Assembly: GCF_002237595.1 (NCBI RefSeq)
Contig: NZ_CP022529.1
Location: forward strand, 930,001 to 994,000
Length of the DNA stretch: 64,000 bases
Reading direction: 5' to 3'
From: Labrenzia sp. VG12
GTDB lineage: Bacteria; Pseudomonadota; Alphaproteobacteria; Rhizobiales; Stappiaceae
Below the pieces are notes generated by a model. It saw only the letters and a program-made list of their open reading frames with translations, was not told the DNA's origin and made no database searches. A program made the position numbers and the translations under genes. Below, one piece after another: positions 16,485 through 26,340 of this stretch. Each line of letters begins with the position of its first letter. Position 1 is the first letter of the stretch.

Positions 16485-18290
16485 CTAAACCTTCGTCATC
16501 ACATAAGACCCCGGCGCATCTTCCAGGATTTTCACCCGGTTGGCGCCTGGCTTGCGGGCTTTGGCAAGATTGCCGTCGTGAGAACGGATCCACTCGTCCC
16601 AATAGGGCCACCAGGACCCAGGATGCTCCTCGGCATTTTTCAGCCAGTTTTCCAGAAGGCCTTTCGGTTCGCCGCCGGTCCAGAACTGGTACTTGTTCTT
16701 GGCTGGCGGGTTGACGACGCCAGCGATGTGACCGGAGCCTGCGAGCACATAGTCGACCGGTCCGCCGAAACAACCGGAGCCGAGGAAGACTGATTTTGGC
16801 GGTGCGATGTGGTCTTCTCTTGTGGCCAGGTTGAAGATCGGGATCGTCACCCTGGAAAGATCGAGCTGCTCGCCTGCGATCTCCATTTCCCCCTTGGAGA
16901 GCTTGTTGTCGAGATAGCAGTTGCGCAGATAGAAAGAATGATTGGCCGCCGGCATACGCGTGCTGTCGGAGTTCCAGTAGAGCAGGTCGAACGGGAAGGG
17001 CTCCTGGCCTTTCAGGTAGTTGTTGACCACGTAGGACCAGATCAGGTCGTTGGAGCGCAGCATGTTGAAGGCCGACGACATTTTCGAGCCGTCCAGGTAC
17101 CCCTGTTCCTCCATCCGTTTTTCCAGAACCGAGATCTGTTCCTCGTCGACAAACACCTTCAGATCGCCGGCGAAGGTGAAATCGACCTGGGTGGTGAAGA
17201 AGGTGGCCGTCTTGATGCGTTCGTCGCCGATTTTCGCCATATAGGCGAGGGTAACCGCAAGCAACGTGCCGCCAACGCAATAGCCGATCGCGTTGACCTC
17301 CGATTGCCGTGTGGCCTTCTTGATGACGTCGAGCGTCTCGAGGATGCCCTCCTTCATATAGTGTTCGAAACTTTTCTGGGCCTGGCGCTCATCCGGGTTG
17401 ACCCAGGAAATCACGAACACGGTATGGCCCTGATCGACGGCCCATTTGATGAAGGATTTTTCCGGGTTGAGATCGAGAATATAGAACTTGTTGATCCAGG
17501 GCGGCACGATCAGGAGAGGGCGCTTCAGCACTTCGTCCGTTGTCGGCGAATACTGGATCACCTGGCAGACATCGTTCTCGGCGATCACCTTGCCCGGGGT
17601 GTTGCCCAGGTTTTCGCCGAGCTTGAATTTCGAGGGGTCTGTCTGCCGGATCTTCAGGTCACCCTTGCCGGTCTTCAGGTCTTCCACCAGATGCTGCATG
17701 CCCTTGACGAGGTTCTCGCCGTTGCTCTCCATCGTCAGGCGCAGAAGTTCCGGATTTGTCAGCACGAAATTGGACGGCGACACCGCGTTTGCAATCTGGG
17801 TGACGTAGAATTCCGCCTTGTGTTTTGTGTGTTCATCGAGGCCGTTGGCCTCGTGAACCATGTCTTCGGCCCATTTGCTGGTGATCAGATAGAGCTGCTT
17901 GATGAAGTCGAAGAACTGGTTGTTCTCCCAGTCCGGGTCGGCAAAACGCTTGTCGCGCGGCGGTGTCTCGACCGCCGGTGTTGACGGTTCCCCCATCATG
18001 CGCTTCAACGAGGAATTCCAGAGATCGATATAACCTGACCAGAGCCGCGACTGGGCCTCAATGGCGCGCTGCGGATCAGACGCCCAGTATTCTCCGACCT
18101 GCGCCAGCGTTTTCACGACACCCGTCAGCTCGTCGGTCGAATCATGTTTGATCTTGCCCTGTTCGCGCGGCTCGATGTAGGCGGCCATGGCCTTGCCGGC
18201 CTGCTCGATGGTTTTGGCCAGATTCTGCGCGAAGGCCTCCGGGTTGTTGATGATATACTGCAACATGGGATGCTGGCGGTCATCGGCCAT
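16485..18290 (-). CDS. phaC: Class I poly(3-hydroxyalkanoate) synthase
   Basis: 601 residues. It polymerises hydroxyacyl-CoA (usually 3-hydroxybutyryl-CoA) onto storage granules. An N-terminal PhaC_N region ([19 protein letters not shown] at about 116-134) precedes an alpha/beta-hydrolase catalytic domain. The lipase-like box reads GYCVGG with nucleophile Cys338; the other triad members fit Asp493 (REDHIAP) and His521 (GSGHIAG). Length and single-subunit form indicate class I. No phaA, phaB or phasin gene is adjacent. The start [13 protein letters not shown] is preceded by GGAGGG in a plausible position. Confidence 0.95.
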   Translation of the reverse strand: MADDRQHPMLQYIINNPEAFAQNLAKTIEQAGKAMAAYIEPREQGKIKHDSTDELTGVVKTLAQVGEYWASDPQRAIEAQSRLWSGYIDLWNSSLKRMMGEPSTPAVETPPRDKRFADPDWENNQFFDFIKQLYLITSKWAEDMVHEANGLDEHTKHKAEFYVTQIANAVSPSNFVLTNPELLRLTMESNGENLVKGMQHLVEDLKTGKGDLKIRQTDPSKFKLGENLGNTPGKVIAENDVCQVIQYSPTTDEVLKRPLLIVPPWINKFYILDLNPEKSFIKWAVDQGHTVFVISWVNPDERQAQKSFEHYMKEGILETLDVIKKATRQSEVNAIGYCVGGTLLAVTLAYMAKIGDERIKTATFFTTQVDFTFAGDLKVFVDEEQISVLEKRMEEQGYLDGSKMSSAFNMLRSNDLIWSYVVNNYLKGQEPFPFDLLYWNSDSTRMPAANHSFYLRNCYLDNKLSKGEMEIAGEQLDLSRVTIPIFNLATREDHIAPPKSVFLGSGCFGGPVDYVLAGSGHIAGVVNPPAKNKYQFWTGGEPKGLLENWLKNAEEHPGSWWPYWDEWIRSHDGNLAKARKPGANRVKILEDAPGSYVMTKV

Positions 18291-18523
18291 AGACAGGGGT
18301 TCCCTCCGGTTGTGCTGCCCCTCCGGCCCGTGAACGGCCTGAGAGCCCTTATCTGTTTAAATCCGTTATCTTGTTATATTTTCGCTGATATTTTGATCTA
18401 ACAGCTATTTATGACACAAGGTTCTGGTTCCGTCGATTGGATTTGAAACCGCTTTAGGCTCACTGGCTAGAGCAACTTTGTGACAATGGGATGGAAGTTG
18501 GCAGTGAGTTCGGGGAGGAACGC

Positions 18524-18775
18524 TTGACCAGATATTTCAAGGGGATGACCGGCCTTGCTGGGGGAATGTTTTTGGTGTTTCTGACCGGATGCGCCGTTGG
18601 TCCGGGAACGCCTCTCGTTGATGCACTGAAGAATGAGAAGGGTGTTCAATCCACCAACGTGCCGCCGCCAAAGGGGTACGGCCCCCCCATTGGCACGGGC
18701 GAATCCGCTGGTCTGATCAACCCACGCGACAGGGAGGCGACAGAAGCCTATCTGGAATCCCTTGCCGGCGAATGA
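18524..18775 (+). CDS. Small lipoprotein (TTG start)
   Basis: 83 residues if translation begins at TTG 18524, which has GGGGAGGAA just upstream. An ATG at 18491 in the same frame has no good ribosome site and would put 11 charged residues ahead of the signal. A hydrophobic segment (GLAGGMFLVFL) leads to the lipobox FLTGC, so the mature protein starts at that cysteine and is lipid-anchored. The mature part is short and Pro/Gly-rich (VPPPKGYGPPIGTGES). Function unknown. It lies divergent from phaC and 139 bases before the degenerate GGDEF gene. Confidence 0.6.
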   Translation: MTRYFKGMTGLAGGMFLVFLTGCAVGPGTPLVDALKNEKGVQSTNVPPPKGYGPPIGTGESAGLINPRDREATEAYLESLAGE

Positions 18776-18914
18776 TCGGGTGTTTGCAATCGGTTTGCCT
18801 TGCCGGCAACTTGCGCACCTCATGTAAGGGGCTTGCAGGAAATGGCAATTCATAAGCATTCTTTTACGACTGAAGCGCTAGTTTAAGGCCGATATTTCCA
18901 AGGCCTTTCTCTGT

Positions 18915-20150
18915 ATGCAGCTCGACACGCCGACACTTTTTGCCTGCCTCGTCATTGCCGAATTTGCCGGCAGCGTCATCTTTTTGATGTTTTACCTGTT
19001 CTGGCCGATCCGAAATCCGGATAGCGCCCGCAGTCTGGCGATGTGGTCGCTCGGGATGTTCCTGGCTGCCTGCGGCACCTTGTTGGTCGCAATGCGAGGC
19101 ACCATTCCGGACGCCTTCAGCATCATTGCAGCCAATTTCCTCATTCTAATTGGGACAGGCCTGAGACGGAGCGGTTTTGCTGTATTTCTCGGGCTGCGCG
19201 GTCATGTCTGGCTGTTTGCCATCGTCGCGGTCGGCTGGATCGTGCTCTGTCTCTTTCCGCCGTTTTTCGACAGCTTCGTCATGCGTACGAATTATGTCCA
19301 GGGGTGCCTGATTGTCAGCGGGCTCTGGGTTGTCGCGATGGCTTTCTGGGAAAACAAGGAAAAACTTCGTTCTGCCAGACTGCTGGGGTTTACGACCTTG
19401 ATCGAAGTTGCCGGGTTTGTCTGGTTCACACTGAACCAGAACATCCTGTTGGTCCCGTCCTTCCTGGAGGCCTTTCCGCAAGGCTTCACGGTCATCTTCC
19501 TGGTGACCCTGTTGTTCTCGATCATCATGACAATTGTTCTGCCTGTCGCGATGGTGATCGAGCGGTCCATGCAAAGGTTCCGCGAGGAAGCCACGCAGAA
19601 TGAACTGACGGGGCTGCCGAACCGGCGGGCGTTTCTGAATGCGGCCGAAGACTGGCTGAGCGAAAACCGGGAGCGGCCGGGTGTCTACGGCATCATGCTT
19701 TTCTCTATGGACGAGATTGAGGACGTCAGCGAAAAATACGGGACGCCGATGGGACTGGCACTGCTGCAGCTGTTTGCCCGTGTCATGAAGGACATGCTGC
19801 CCGAAACCTCGATTAGTGGACAACTCGGCGATACGAAATTCGTCGTTTTGCTTGAAGAGGCCAACAACGATCTCGTGCACCTTACGGCGCAGCGGCTCTG
19901 CAGGCACTTCGCCCTGGGATGTCATCAGGCATCCGCAGGCAAGTTGACGGTTTCCATCAGCGTCGGCGCGGTCAATTCGCCAATGTCCACGCATCTGTCC
20001 AGGGCAATGGGAGCTGCCGAGAAAGGCGTTGAACTTTCCAGGAAACAGGGCAAGTCGCAGATTGTGTTGTTCGACATGAAAGCGAACGGGTCTGTCCGGA
20101 AGGCCAAGGGACCAACAGCCTTTTCCACCTCTAGAAAGAACGCCGCCTGA
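18915..20150 (+). CDS. Membrane protein with degenerate GGDEF domain
   Basis: 411 residues. About six membrane segments fill residues 5-215. A GGDEF-type domain follows (about 225-395), introduced by the family's ELTGLPNRRAFLNAAE. The catalytic positions are lost: the GGDEF signature reads GDTKF (305-309), and the metal/substrate strand that normally reads DxDxFKxxND is FSMDEIEDVSE. The later SISVGAVNSP strand is retained, so the fold is probably intact. I infer a non-catalytic receptor or a binding domain rather than an active diguanylate cyclase. Confidence 0.82.
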   Translation: MQLDTPTLFACLVIAEFAGSVIFLMFYLFWPIRNPDSARSLAMWSLGMFLAACGTLLVAMRGTIPDAFSIIAANFLILIGTGLRRSGFAVFLGLRGHVWLFAIVAVGWIVLCLFPPFFDSFVMRTNYVQGCLIVSGLWVVAMAFWENKEKLRSARLLGFTTLIEVAGFVWFTLNQNILLVPSFLEAFPQGFTVIFLVTLLFSIIMTIVLPVAMVIERSMQRFREEATQNELTGLPNRRAFLNAAEDWLSENRERPGVYGIMLFSMDEIEDVSEKYGTPMGLALLQLFARVMKDMLPETSISGQLGDTKFVVLLEEANNDLVHLTAQRLCRHFALGCHQASAGKLTVSISVGAVNSPMSTHLSRAMGAAEKGVELSRKQGKSQIVLFDMKANGSVRKAKGPTAFSTSRKNAA

Positions 20151-20554
20151 GCAGGGCGTGCCAATTGTTTTTTCGGGAAACGGTTTTCGTCTGACGCAAG
20201 ACACACCCTCAGGTTTCTCAGAGACTTGCAAGAACCCTCTCGCTCCGTCGCTGTTTGAGCCGGAGCGATTGGTCCTGAAAACGGGAAAGAGTTTCGTTTT
20301 TTCGAGGTCCCCGACGCTGCAAGCGCTTCAAGCCAGTTCATGTTTTTGTTGGACAATTGACCCAGAATGCTTGTGTTCGGGCACTCTTTGACAGGTTCTG
20401 GAACAACATTCTCAAAACGGGAGCAAATTTGGGCGGCTAGGACTGCAAAGACGGGTGAACATTTTTTTCCTTGCTGCTACAAGAGCCCCGCTGCACTGCA
20501 CCGCGTGAGGGGTGTTGGGTGCAAACGGACCGTCAATTTGCAAGGGATCGCGCC
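20151..20554. other. Non-coding leader region upstream of the aminotransferase locus
   Basis: About 400 bases with no supportable gene. CGCTCCG (20241-20247) and CGGAGCG (20261-20267) form a 7-bp inverted repeat about 90 bases after the preceding stop, a possible weak terminator without a T-run. A TTGACA hexamer occurs at 20388, but I find no convincing -10 at standard spacing. The promoter of the alaC-hom-glpX-recJ block is presumably here. Confidence 0.5.
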
Positions 20555-21768
20555 ATGGAGGAATTCCACAAGATCAAGCGGCTGCCGCCGTATGTGTTCG
20601 AACAGGTCAATCGCTTGAAAGCAAAGGCGCGAGCGGCCGGGGCGGACATAATTGATCTTGGCATGGGCAACCCGGATCTGCCGACCCCCAGCATATTGTC
20701 GACAAGCTGACCGAGGTGGTGCAGGACCCGCGCACGCACCGTTATTCGGCTTCCAAGGGCATTCAGGGCCTGCGCAAGGCCCAGGCAGCCTATTACGGGC
20801 GCCGGTTCGGAGTGAAACTGGATCCCGACACGCAGGTGATTGCGACGCTGGGTTCCAAGGAAGGCTTTGCCAACATGGCGCAGGCGATCTCTGCGCCCGG
20901 CGACGTCATCCTCAGCCCGAATCCGAGTTACCCGATCCACACGTTCGGCTTCTTGATGGCCGGTGCGTCGATCCGCAACATTCCGGCCGAACCGGGACCG
21001 GACTTCTTTGATGCGCTGGAGCGTGCCGTTATCCATTCGGTGCCGAAACCGATCGCCATCATCCTGTGTTACCCGGCCAATCCGACGGCCTATTGCGCGG
21101 ATCTCGACTTCTACAAGGAAGTTGTCGCTTTCGCGCGCAAGCACAATATCTTCATTCTGTCTGATCTGGCCTATTCGGAGATCTATTTCGACGAAGCCTC
21201 TCCGCCGCCTTCGGTGCTCCAGGTTCCAGGAGCCATGGATATCACCGTCGAGTTCACTTCCTTGTCGAAGACCTTCTCCATGCCGGGCTGGCGCATGGGG
21301 TTTGCCGTTGGCAACGAGCGCCTGATCGGCGCCCTGGCCCGCGTCAAATCCTATCTCGACTACGGCGCCTTCACACCGATCCAGGTGGCGGCAGCGGCCG
21401 CGCTCAACGGACCGGAAGACTGCATCAGGGAAACTCGCGAGACCTACAAGAAGCGCCGCGACGTCGTGGTTGAAAGCTTTGGCCGGGCGGGCTGGGACAT
21501 TCCCGCGCCGCAGGCCAGCATGTTCTGCTGGGCACCCATTCCGGAGAAATTCCGCTCCCTTGGCAGCCTTGAATATTCCAAGCTGCTGCTGGAGCGGGCA
21601 GAGGTTGCCGTCGCACCGGGCATCGGGTTCGGCGAGCATGGTGATGAATATGTACGCATCGGACTGGTGGAAAACGAGCAGAGACTGCGACAGGCGGCGA
21701 GAAATATCCGCCGCTTCCTTGAAACCGCAGAGCAAAAGCTGCACAACGTCATCCCGCTCGGAACTTAA
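20555..21768 (+). pseudogene. alaC: AlaC-type PLP aminotransferase, frame broken by a 1-base deletion
   Basis: The product matches fold-type I aminotransferases of the AlaC/LL-diaminopimelate aminotransferase-like group (alanine from pyruvate and glutamate in E. coli). The N-terminal part ([33 protein letters not shown]) is in one frame from ATG 20555 and stops at TGA 20708-20710. The rest (VVQDPRTHRYSASKGI, NPSYPIHTFGF, SLSKTFSMPGWRMGF with the PLP lysine) is in the -1 frame to 21768. The break falls in a run of five C at 20685-20689: one added C restores a protein of 404 residues with family-like [13 protein letters not shown]. This is either a sequencing indel or a real mutation. It leads the hom-glpX-recJ block. 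Confidence 0.85.
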
Positions 21769-21785
21769 CCTGGACTCTTTTCCGC

Positions 21786-23108
21786 ATGTCTGAAGCATTG
21801 AAAGTTGGCGTTGCTGGTCTTGGCACCGTGGGGGCGGCCGTCGTGCAGCTCCTGTCGAAAAACGGAGGGCAACTAGCCCGCAAGTCTGGCCGTGCCGTGA
21901 CCGTTACCGCGGTGAGCGCGCGGGACAAGTCTCGGGACCGGGGCTTCGACGTGTCCGGCCTCGACTGGTACACCGATCCGGTCGAGATGGCGACCAGCGC
22001 CGATATCGACATCTTTGTCGAGTTGATTGGCGGAGACAGCGGTCCTGCGGAGGACAGCGTACGCGCCGCTTTGAAACGCGGTGTGCATGTGGTTACAGCC
22101 AACAAGGCGCTGCTTGCCAGGCACGGAGTCGACCTTGCCGGGCTGGCAGAGGACAATGACGCCTGCCTGAATTATGAAGCGGCGGTCGCCGGCGGCATTC
22201 CGATCGTCAAGACCTTGCGGGAATCCATGGCCGGCAACGATATCAGCCGCGTCTACGGCATCCTGAACGGCACCTGCAATTACATCCTGACCCGGATGGA
22301 AGCCGATGGCATCAGTTTTGAAGACTGCCTCGCCGATGCGCAGCGGCTGGGCTATGCCGAAGCCGACCCGACATTCGACATCGAGGGAAATGACACAGCT
22401 CACAAGCTGGCTATCCTGACGAGCCTTGCCTTCGGCACGAAGATTGCCGACGAGGACATCTATCTGGAAGGCATCACCTCAATCACGACGGCCGACATTC
22501 AGGCTGCCGACGAGCTGGGGTTCCGCATCAAGCTTCTGGGTGTGGCGCAGCGAACGGACACCGGGATCGAGCAACGTGTGCATCCGACCATGGTGCCGAA
22601 AACCTCCGCGATTGCCCGCATTGACGGTGTCCTGAACGCGGTGGCCGTTGATGGAGACTTCGTTGGCGAGATCGTGCTCGTCGGACCGGGAGCGGGTGGC
22701 AATGCCACCGCATCTTCCGTGGTCGCCGACATAGCCGATATTGCGCGCGGAGACGCGACGCCGGTGCTCGGCATGCCGGCCTCGGACCTGAAGGACTATG
22801 TCAGGGCGCGCATGCGGCTGCATGAGGGTGGTTATTACATCCGCTTGTCCGTGTACGATCGTCCGGGCGCGTTCGCTGAAATCGCCCAGAGCATGGGAGC
22901 GGCCGGTATTTCGCTGGAGTCGATCGTACAGAAACGTCATCCGGAAGAAATCCCGCCGGCAAAACGGGATGCGGAGACACCTCAGCCCGTCATCTTGATC
23001 ACTTATGAAACCACCGAAGTGGCGATCAAGGAGGCCCTGGACGTTATCATGTCCAAGGGGGTTGTTGCCGAAAAGCCGCAAATGATCCGGATTGAAAAAC
23101 TGAATTGA
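21786..23108 (+). CDS. hom: Homoserine dehydrogenase
   Basis: 440 residues. It reduces aspartate semialdehyde to homoserine in the threonine/methionine branch. An N-terminal NAD(P)-binding fold (VGVAGLGTVGAAVVQLL) leads to the catalytic domain with GILNGTCNYILTRME and YAEADPTFDIEGNDTAHKLA, which holds the catalytic lysine. A C-terminal ACT domain (about 355-430; YYIRLSVYDRPGAFAEIAQ) implies feedback regulation by threonine. It starts 17 bases after the aminotransferase stop and ends 48 bases before glpX, so it is part of the same transcription unit. Confidence 0.96.
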   Translation: MSEALKVGVAGLGTVGAAVVQLLSKNGGQLARKSGRAVTVTAVSARDKSRDRGFDVSGLDWYTDPVEMATSADIDIFVELIGGDSGPAEDSVRAALKRGVHVVTANKALLARHGVDLAGLAEDNDACLNYEAAVAGGIPIVKTLRESMAGNDISRVYGILNGTCNYILTRMEADGISFEDCLADAQRLGYAEADPTFDIEGNDTAHKLAILTSLAFGTKIADEDIYLEGITSITTADIQAADELGFRIKLLGVAQRTDTGIEQRVHPTMVPKTSAIARIDGVLNAVAVDGDFVGEIVLVGPGAGGNATASSVVADIADIARGDATPVLGMPASDLKDYVRARMRLHEGGYYIRLSVYDRPGAFAEIAQSMGAAGISLESIVQKRHPEEIPPAKRDAETPQPVILITYETTEVAIKEALDVIMSKGVVAEKPQMIRIEKLN

Positions 23109-23156
23109 AGAATGTGCCCGCCCAGGCGTCTTGCGGGGGAGAGACTGGAGATGTTG

Positions 23157-24152
23157 ATGTCCAATACTGAAAATCAGTCATCGAGCGGACTGGACCGTAT
23201 TCTGACCTTGGAGCTGGCTCGCGTCAGCGAGCGCGCGGCCGTATCTGCCGCACGTCTTCGGGGGCACGGTGACGAAATGGCGGCCGACCAGGCTGCGGTG
23301 GACGCAATGCGGCGCGAGTTGAACAGGCTGCCGATCGACGGCACCGTGGTGATTGGTGAGGGCGAACGTGACGAAGCGCCGATGCTCTATATCGGTGAGA
23401 ATGTCGGCACCAAGCAGGGTCCCAAGGTGGATATTGCGCTCGACCCGTTGGAAGGCACGACGATCTGCGCCAAGAACCTGCCCAACTCCCTGGCCGTCAT
23501 CGCGCTTGCTCCGGAGGGCGATCTGCTCAACGCGCCGGACAGCTACATGGACAAGATTGCGATCGGTCCGGGTTACCCGGCCGGCCTGATCGATCTCGAC
23601 GCTCCGATCGGTGACAACATTGCCGCTGTTGCCAAGGAAAAGGGTGTTGCCGTCAACGAGGTCACGGCCTGCGTTCTGGACCGGCCGCGCCATGCACGTC
23701 TCATCGAGGAAATCCGGGCAACGGGCGCCGCCATCCGCCTGATTGGTGATGGCGATGTGGCAGGTGTTATCCACACCACCGATCCGGAAGAAACCGGCAT
23801 CGACATCTATGCCGGCATTGGCGGTGCTCCGGAAGGCGTGCTGGCCGCGGCGGCGCTGCGCTGCATCGGTGGTCAGATGCAGTCCCGCCTGGTGATTACC
23901 CGTGATGAACAGGTCGAACGCGCGCACCGCATGGGCATCGACGACATCAAGAAGAAATACACTCTGGAAGAGATGGCCGGCCCTGACGTGCTGTTTGCCG
24001 CCACCGGCGTGACGGATGGCAACTTCCTTCAAGGAGTTCGCTTCGGGCGCAATCACATCACCACCCACACCGTGGTGATGCGCTCGTCCACGGGCACGGT
24101 CCGTTACATCAAGGCCCAGCACACGGATCTTGAAAAGTTCCATCTGGACTGA
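23157..24152 (+). CDS. glpX: Class II fructose-1,6-bisphosphatase
   Basis: 331 residues. It hydrolyses fructose-1,6-bisphosphate in gluconeogenesis. The GlpX family signatures are clear: IDGTVVIGEGERDEAPML (metal site), DPLEGTTICAKN and DVAGVIHTTDPEETGIDIYAGIGG as separate blocks. I chose ATG 23157 (MSNTENQSSSGLDR), where GGAG sits six bases upstream; ATG 23151 is an alternative. It lies between hom and recJ, an arrangement I recall from related alphaproteobacteria, with 11 bases to recJ. Confidence 0.95.
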   Translation: MSNTENQSSSGLDRILTLELARVSERAAVSAARLRGHGDEMAADQAAVDAMRRELNRLPIDGTVVIGEGERDEAPMLYIGENVGTKQGPKVDIALDPLEGTTICAKNLPNSLAVIALAPEGDLLNAPDSYMDKIAIGPGYPAGLIDLDAPIGDNIAAVAKEKGVAVNEVTACVLDRPRHARLIEEIRATGAAIRLIGDGDVAGVIHTTDPEETGIDIYAGIGGAPEGVLAAAALRCIGGQMQSRLVITRDEQVERAHRMGIDDIKKKYTLEEMAGPDVLFAATGVTDGNFLQGVRFGRNHITTHTVVMRSSTGTVRYIKAQHTDLEKFHLD

Positions 24153-24163
24153 GTAGAGGCTGA

Positions 24164-25981
24164 ATGCAGGACCATTCCGAGGAAGACGTCCGGCGGCTCG
24201 TTCTGGGGGTCGCCCGCTCGGCAAATGACAATTCCTGGCGGGAACGCCTGAGCTCTTCTGATGCGCGGGCTGCAATGGCGATTTCCCAGACCCATGGGCT
24301 GCCGGATGTGCTTGCACGTGTCATGGCAGCTCGAGGCGTCCAGCCGGACGAGGCCCTGTCCTTCCTCGAACCGTCTCTCAAGACGCTGATGCCAGATCCT
24401 TCCGGCCTGGTGGACATGGACGCCGCGGTCGCTCGGGTGGCCGATGCGGTTCAGGCAGGCAAGAAGATCGCGATCTTCGGCGATTACGATGTCGATGGGG
24501 CCACGTCATCGGCGATTTTTGCGAAATACCTGCAGTGGCTCGGCCTGAACCCGGTCATCCACATCCCGGACCGGATCATCGAAGGGTATGGCCCAAACGG
24601 TCCGGCAATCGAGGCACTGCGCGAAGGTGGCGCGGAGCTTCTGGTGACGCTCGATTGCGGCAGCACGTCCTTCGAGGCCTTTGAAACCGCGCAGAAGCTT
24701 AACCTTGACGTGGTTGTCATCGATCACCACCAGGTGGGTGAAACGCTCCCCGATGTGCGGGCACTGGTGAACCCGAACCGGCAGGACGACCTGTCGGGAC
24801 AGGGGCACCTTGCAGCTGTCGGCGTGACCTTTCTGTTTCTCGTCGGCTTGAACCGGGAATTGCGTCAGCGCGGCGCGTTTCAAAATGGCGGCCAGCCGGA
24901 TCTGATGGCGCTTCTCGACCTCGTGGCGCTTGGAACCGTGTGTGACGTGGTTCCCTTGCAGGGTTTGAACCGGGCCTATGTGACGCGCGGTCTGGAGGTC
25001 ATGCATCAAAGGCGCAATTACGGCCTGACGGCCCTGGCCGACGCTGCGCGCGTCAGTGGCAAGCCTGCGCCCTATCATCTGGGTTTCCTTGTCGGGCCCC
25101 GGATCAATGCCGGCGGCAGGATCGGCGATGCGGCCCTGGGCGCGCGTCTTCTGACCACGGAAGACCCTCATGAAGCACGCACGATTGCCGAACGTCTTGA
25201 TCAGCTCAACAGCGAGCGCCAGGCAATGGAAGCGCACATGCTGGAGCAGGCCGGGGCAGAGGCCGCCCTGGCTATCGAAACGCGAGACCCCGCCGTTTTG
25301 CTGACAGGATCGGATGACTGGCATCCCGGCATCGTCGGATTGATCGCATCCAGGCTGAAAGAGGCCCACCGGCGGCCGTCCTTTGCGATTGCCTTCGACG
25401 AGACGGGCAAGGGCACCGGGTCCGGCCGGTCAATTCCAGGTGTCGATCTGGGCCGTGCCGTGCGCAAGGCGGTGGAGGGCGGGCTCCTGGAAAAGGGAGG
25501 CGGTCATGCAATGGCCGCCGGATTGACGGTACGGCGCGAACGCACCGAAGAGCTGGAAGCCTTTTTCAATCAGGAACTCAAGGAAGATGTCGCAACCGCA
25601 ACCGCGACTCGGGACCTGAAAATAGACGCGGCCTTGACGGCAACCGGCGCAACGCTGGATCTGCTGGAACTGCTTGAAAAGGCAGGGCCTTATGGGGCCG
25701 GGCATTCTGAACCGGTTTTCGCCTTTCCGGCTCATCGGGTGTCCTTTGCGGATGTCGTCGGCAAGGGACACGTCCGGGCAACGCTGGCCGCCGGGGACGG
25801 GACGAGCCTGAAGGGGATCTGTTTCAAGGCCGACGACAAGCCGCATGGCAGGATGTTGCTTGAGGGCAGGGGACGGAACCTTCATGTCGCCGGATCTTTG
25901 TCGATCGACACCTGGCAGGGAACGCCCAAGGTTCAGCTGCGCATTCTGGATGTCGCCGATCCGCAAAAAACCAGACTTTGA
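24164..25981 (+). CDS. recJ: Single-stranded-DNA-specific exonuclease RecJ
   Basis: 605 residues. RecJ is a 5'-3' single-strand exonuclease in recombination and mismatch repair. The DHH domain shows IFGDYDVDGATSSAIF (motif I), LLVTLDCGST and VVVIDHHQVGE (DHH motif), and FLVGPRINAGGRIGDA. The DHHA1 domain follows (GKGTGSGRSIPGVDL, LLEKGGGHAMAAGLTV). The C-terminal OB-fold region ends at 25981. Length is normal for the family. Last gene of the aminotransferase-hom-glpX-recJ run. Confidence 0.96.
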   Translation: MQDHSEEDVRRLVLGVARSANDNSWRERLSSSDARAAMAISQTHGLPDVLARVMAARGVQPDEALSFLEPSLKTLMPDPSGLVDMDAAVARVADAVQAGKKIAIFGDYDVDGATSSAIFAKYLQWLGLNPVIHIPDRIIEGYGPNGPAIEALREGGAELLVTLDCGSTSFEAFETAQKLNLDVVVIDHHQVGETLPDVRALVNPNRQDDLSGQGHLAAVGVTFLFLVGLNRELRQRGAFQNGGQPDLMALLDLVALGTVCDVVPLQGLNRAYVTRGLEVMHQRRNYGLTALADAARVSGKPAPYHLGFLVGPRINAGGRIGDAALGARLLTTEDPHEARTIAERLDQLNSERQAMEAHMLEQAGAEAALAIETRDPAVLLTGSDDWHPGIVGLIASRLKEAHRRPSFAIAFDETGKGTGSGRSIPGVDLGRAVRKAVEGGLLEKGGGHAMAAGLTVRRERTEELEAFFNQELKEDVATATATRDLKIDAALTATGATLDLLELLEKAGPYGAGHSEPVFAFPAHRVSFADVVGKGHVRATLAAGDGTSLKGICFKADDKPHGRMLLEGRGRNLHVAGSLSIDTWQGTPKVQLRILDVADPQKTRL

Positions 25982-26066
25982 GCCTGGGTCACCTCAAGGG
26001 TGTTAACCAAATTCTAAGGCTCTCGGCCTAGCGTTTCCTGACACGAAGGAATCGTGAGGTGAAGGC

Positions 26067-26258
26067 ATGCGCGCTCAGAATGAGCTCTCGCCCTATTTTG
26101 CGGAAATCGACCGGCGCACGGACAGGGCCCTGAAAGGGATCCGTGAGGTTCGCCGCTCCGCCAAGCTCAAGTCCCTGCCCAGAGAACCAAAGTCCTCGGT
26201 GGTCGGCACCGGGTTCCTGATCGTCCTTGCGGCGTTCATCGGCTTGTTTCTGGACTGA
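26067..26258 (+). CDS. Small single-span membrane protein
   Basis: 63 residues with a GAGGTGAAGG ribosome site just before the ATG. A charged N-terminal half (AEIDRRTDRALKGIREVRRS) is followed by one C-terminal membrane helix (GTGFLIVLAAFIGLFL) ending in Asp. Unknown function. The good ribosome site and a clean charged/helix architecture support it as a real gene despite its size. Confidence 0.55.
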   Translation: MRAQNELSPYFAEIDRRTDRALKGIREVRRSAKLKSLPREPKSSVVGTGFLIVLAAFIGLFLD

Positions 26259-26340
26259 AGCAGAGCTGCAATTGCAGCTTGATCTGGCTTGAGGTCTGCT
26301 TTTATGTCTGTCGTCCCTTCAGTGGAGGCAGGCAGGCTTC

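Noticed and set aside
16809..17984. Open frame of 391 codons opposite phaC
   Set aside because: Antisense to a clear PHA synthase; composition is that of a reversed coding strand.
19925..20356. Possible minus-strand gene of 143 codons reaching into the 20151-20554 gap
   Set aside because: Half of it is antisense to the GGDEF-like gene, and there is no ribosome site or recognisable product.
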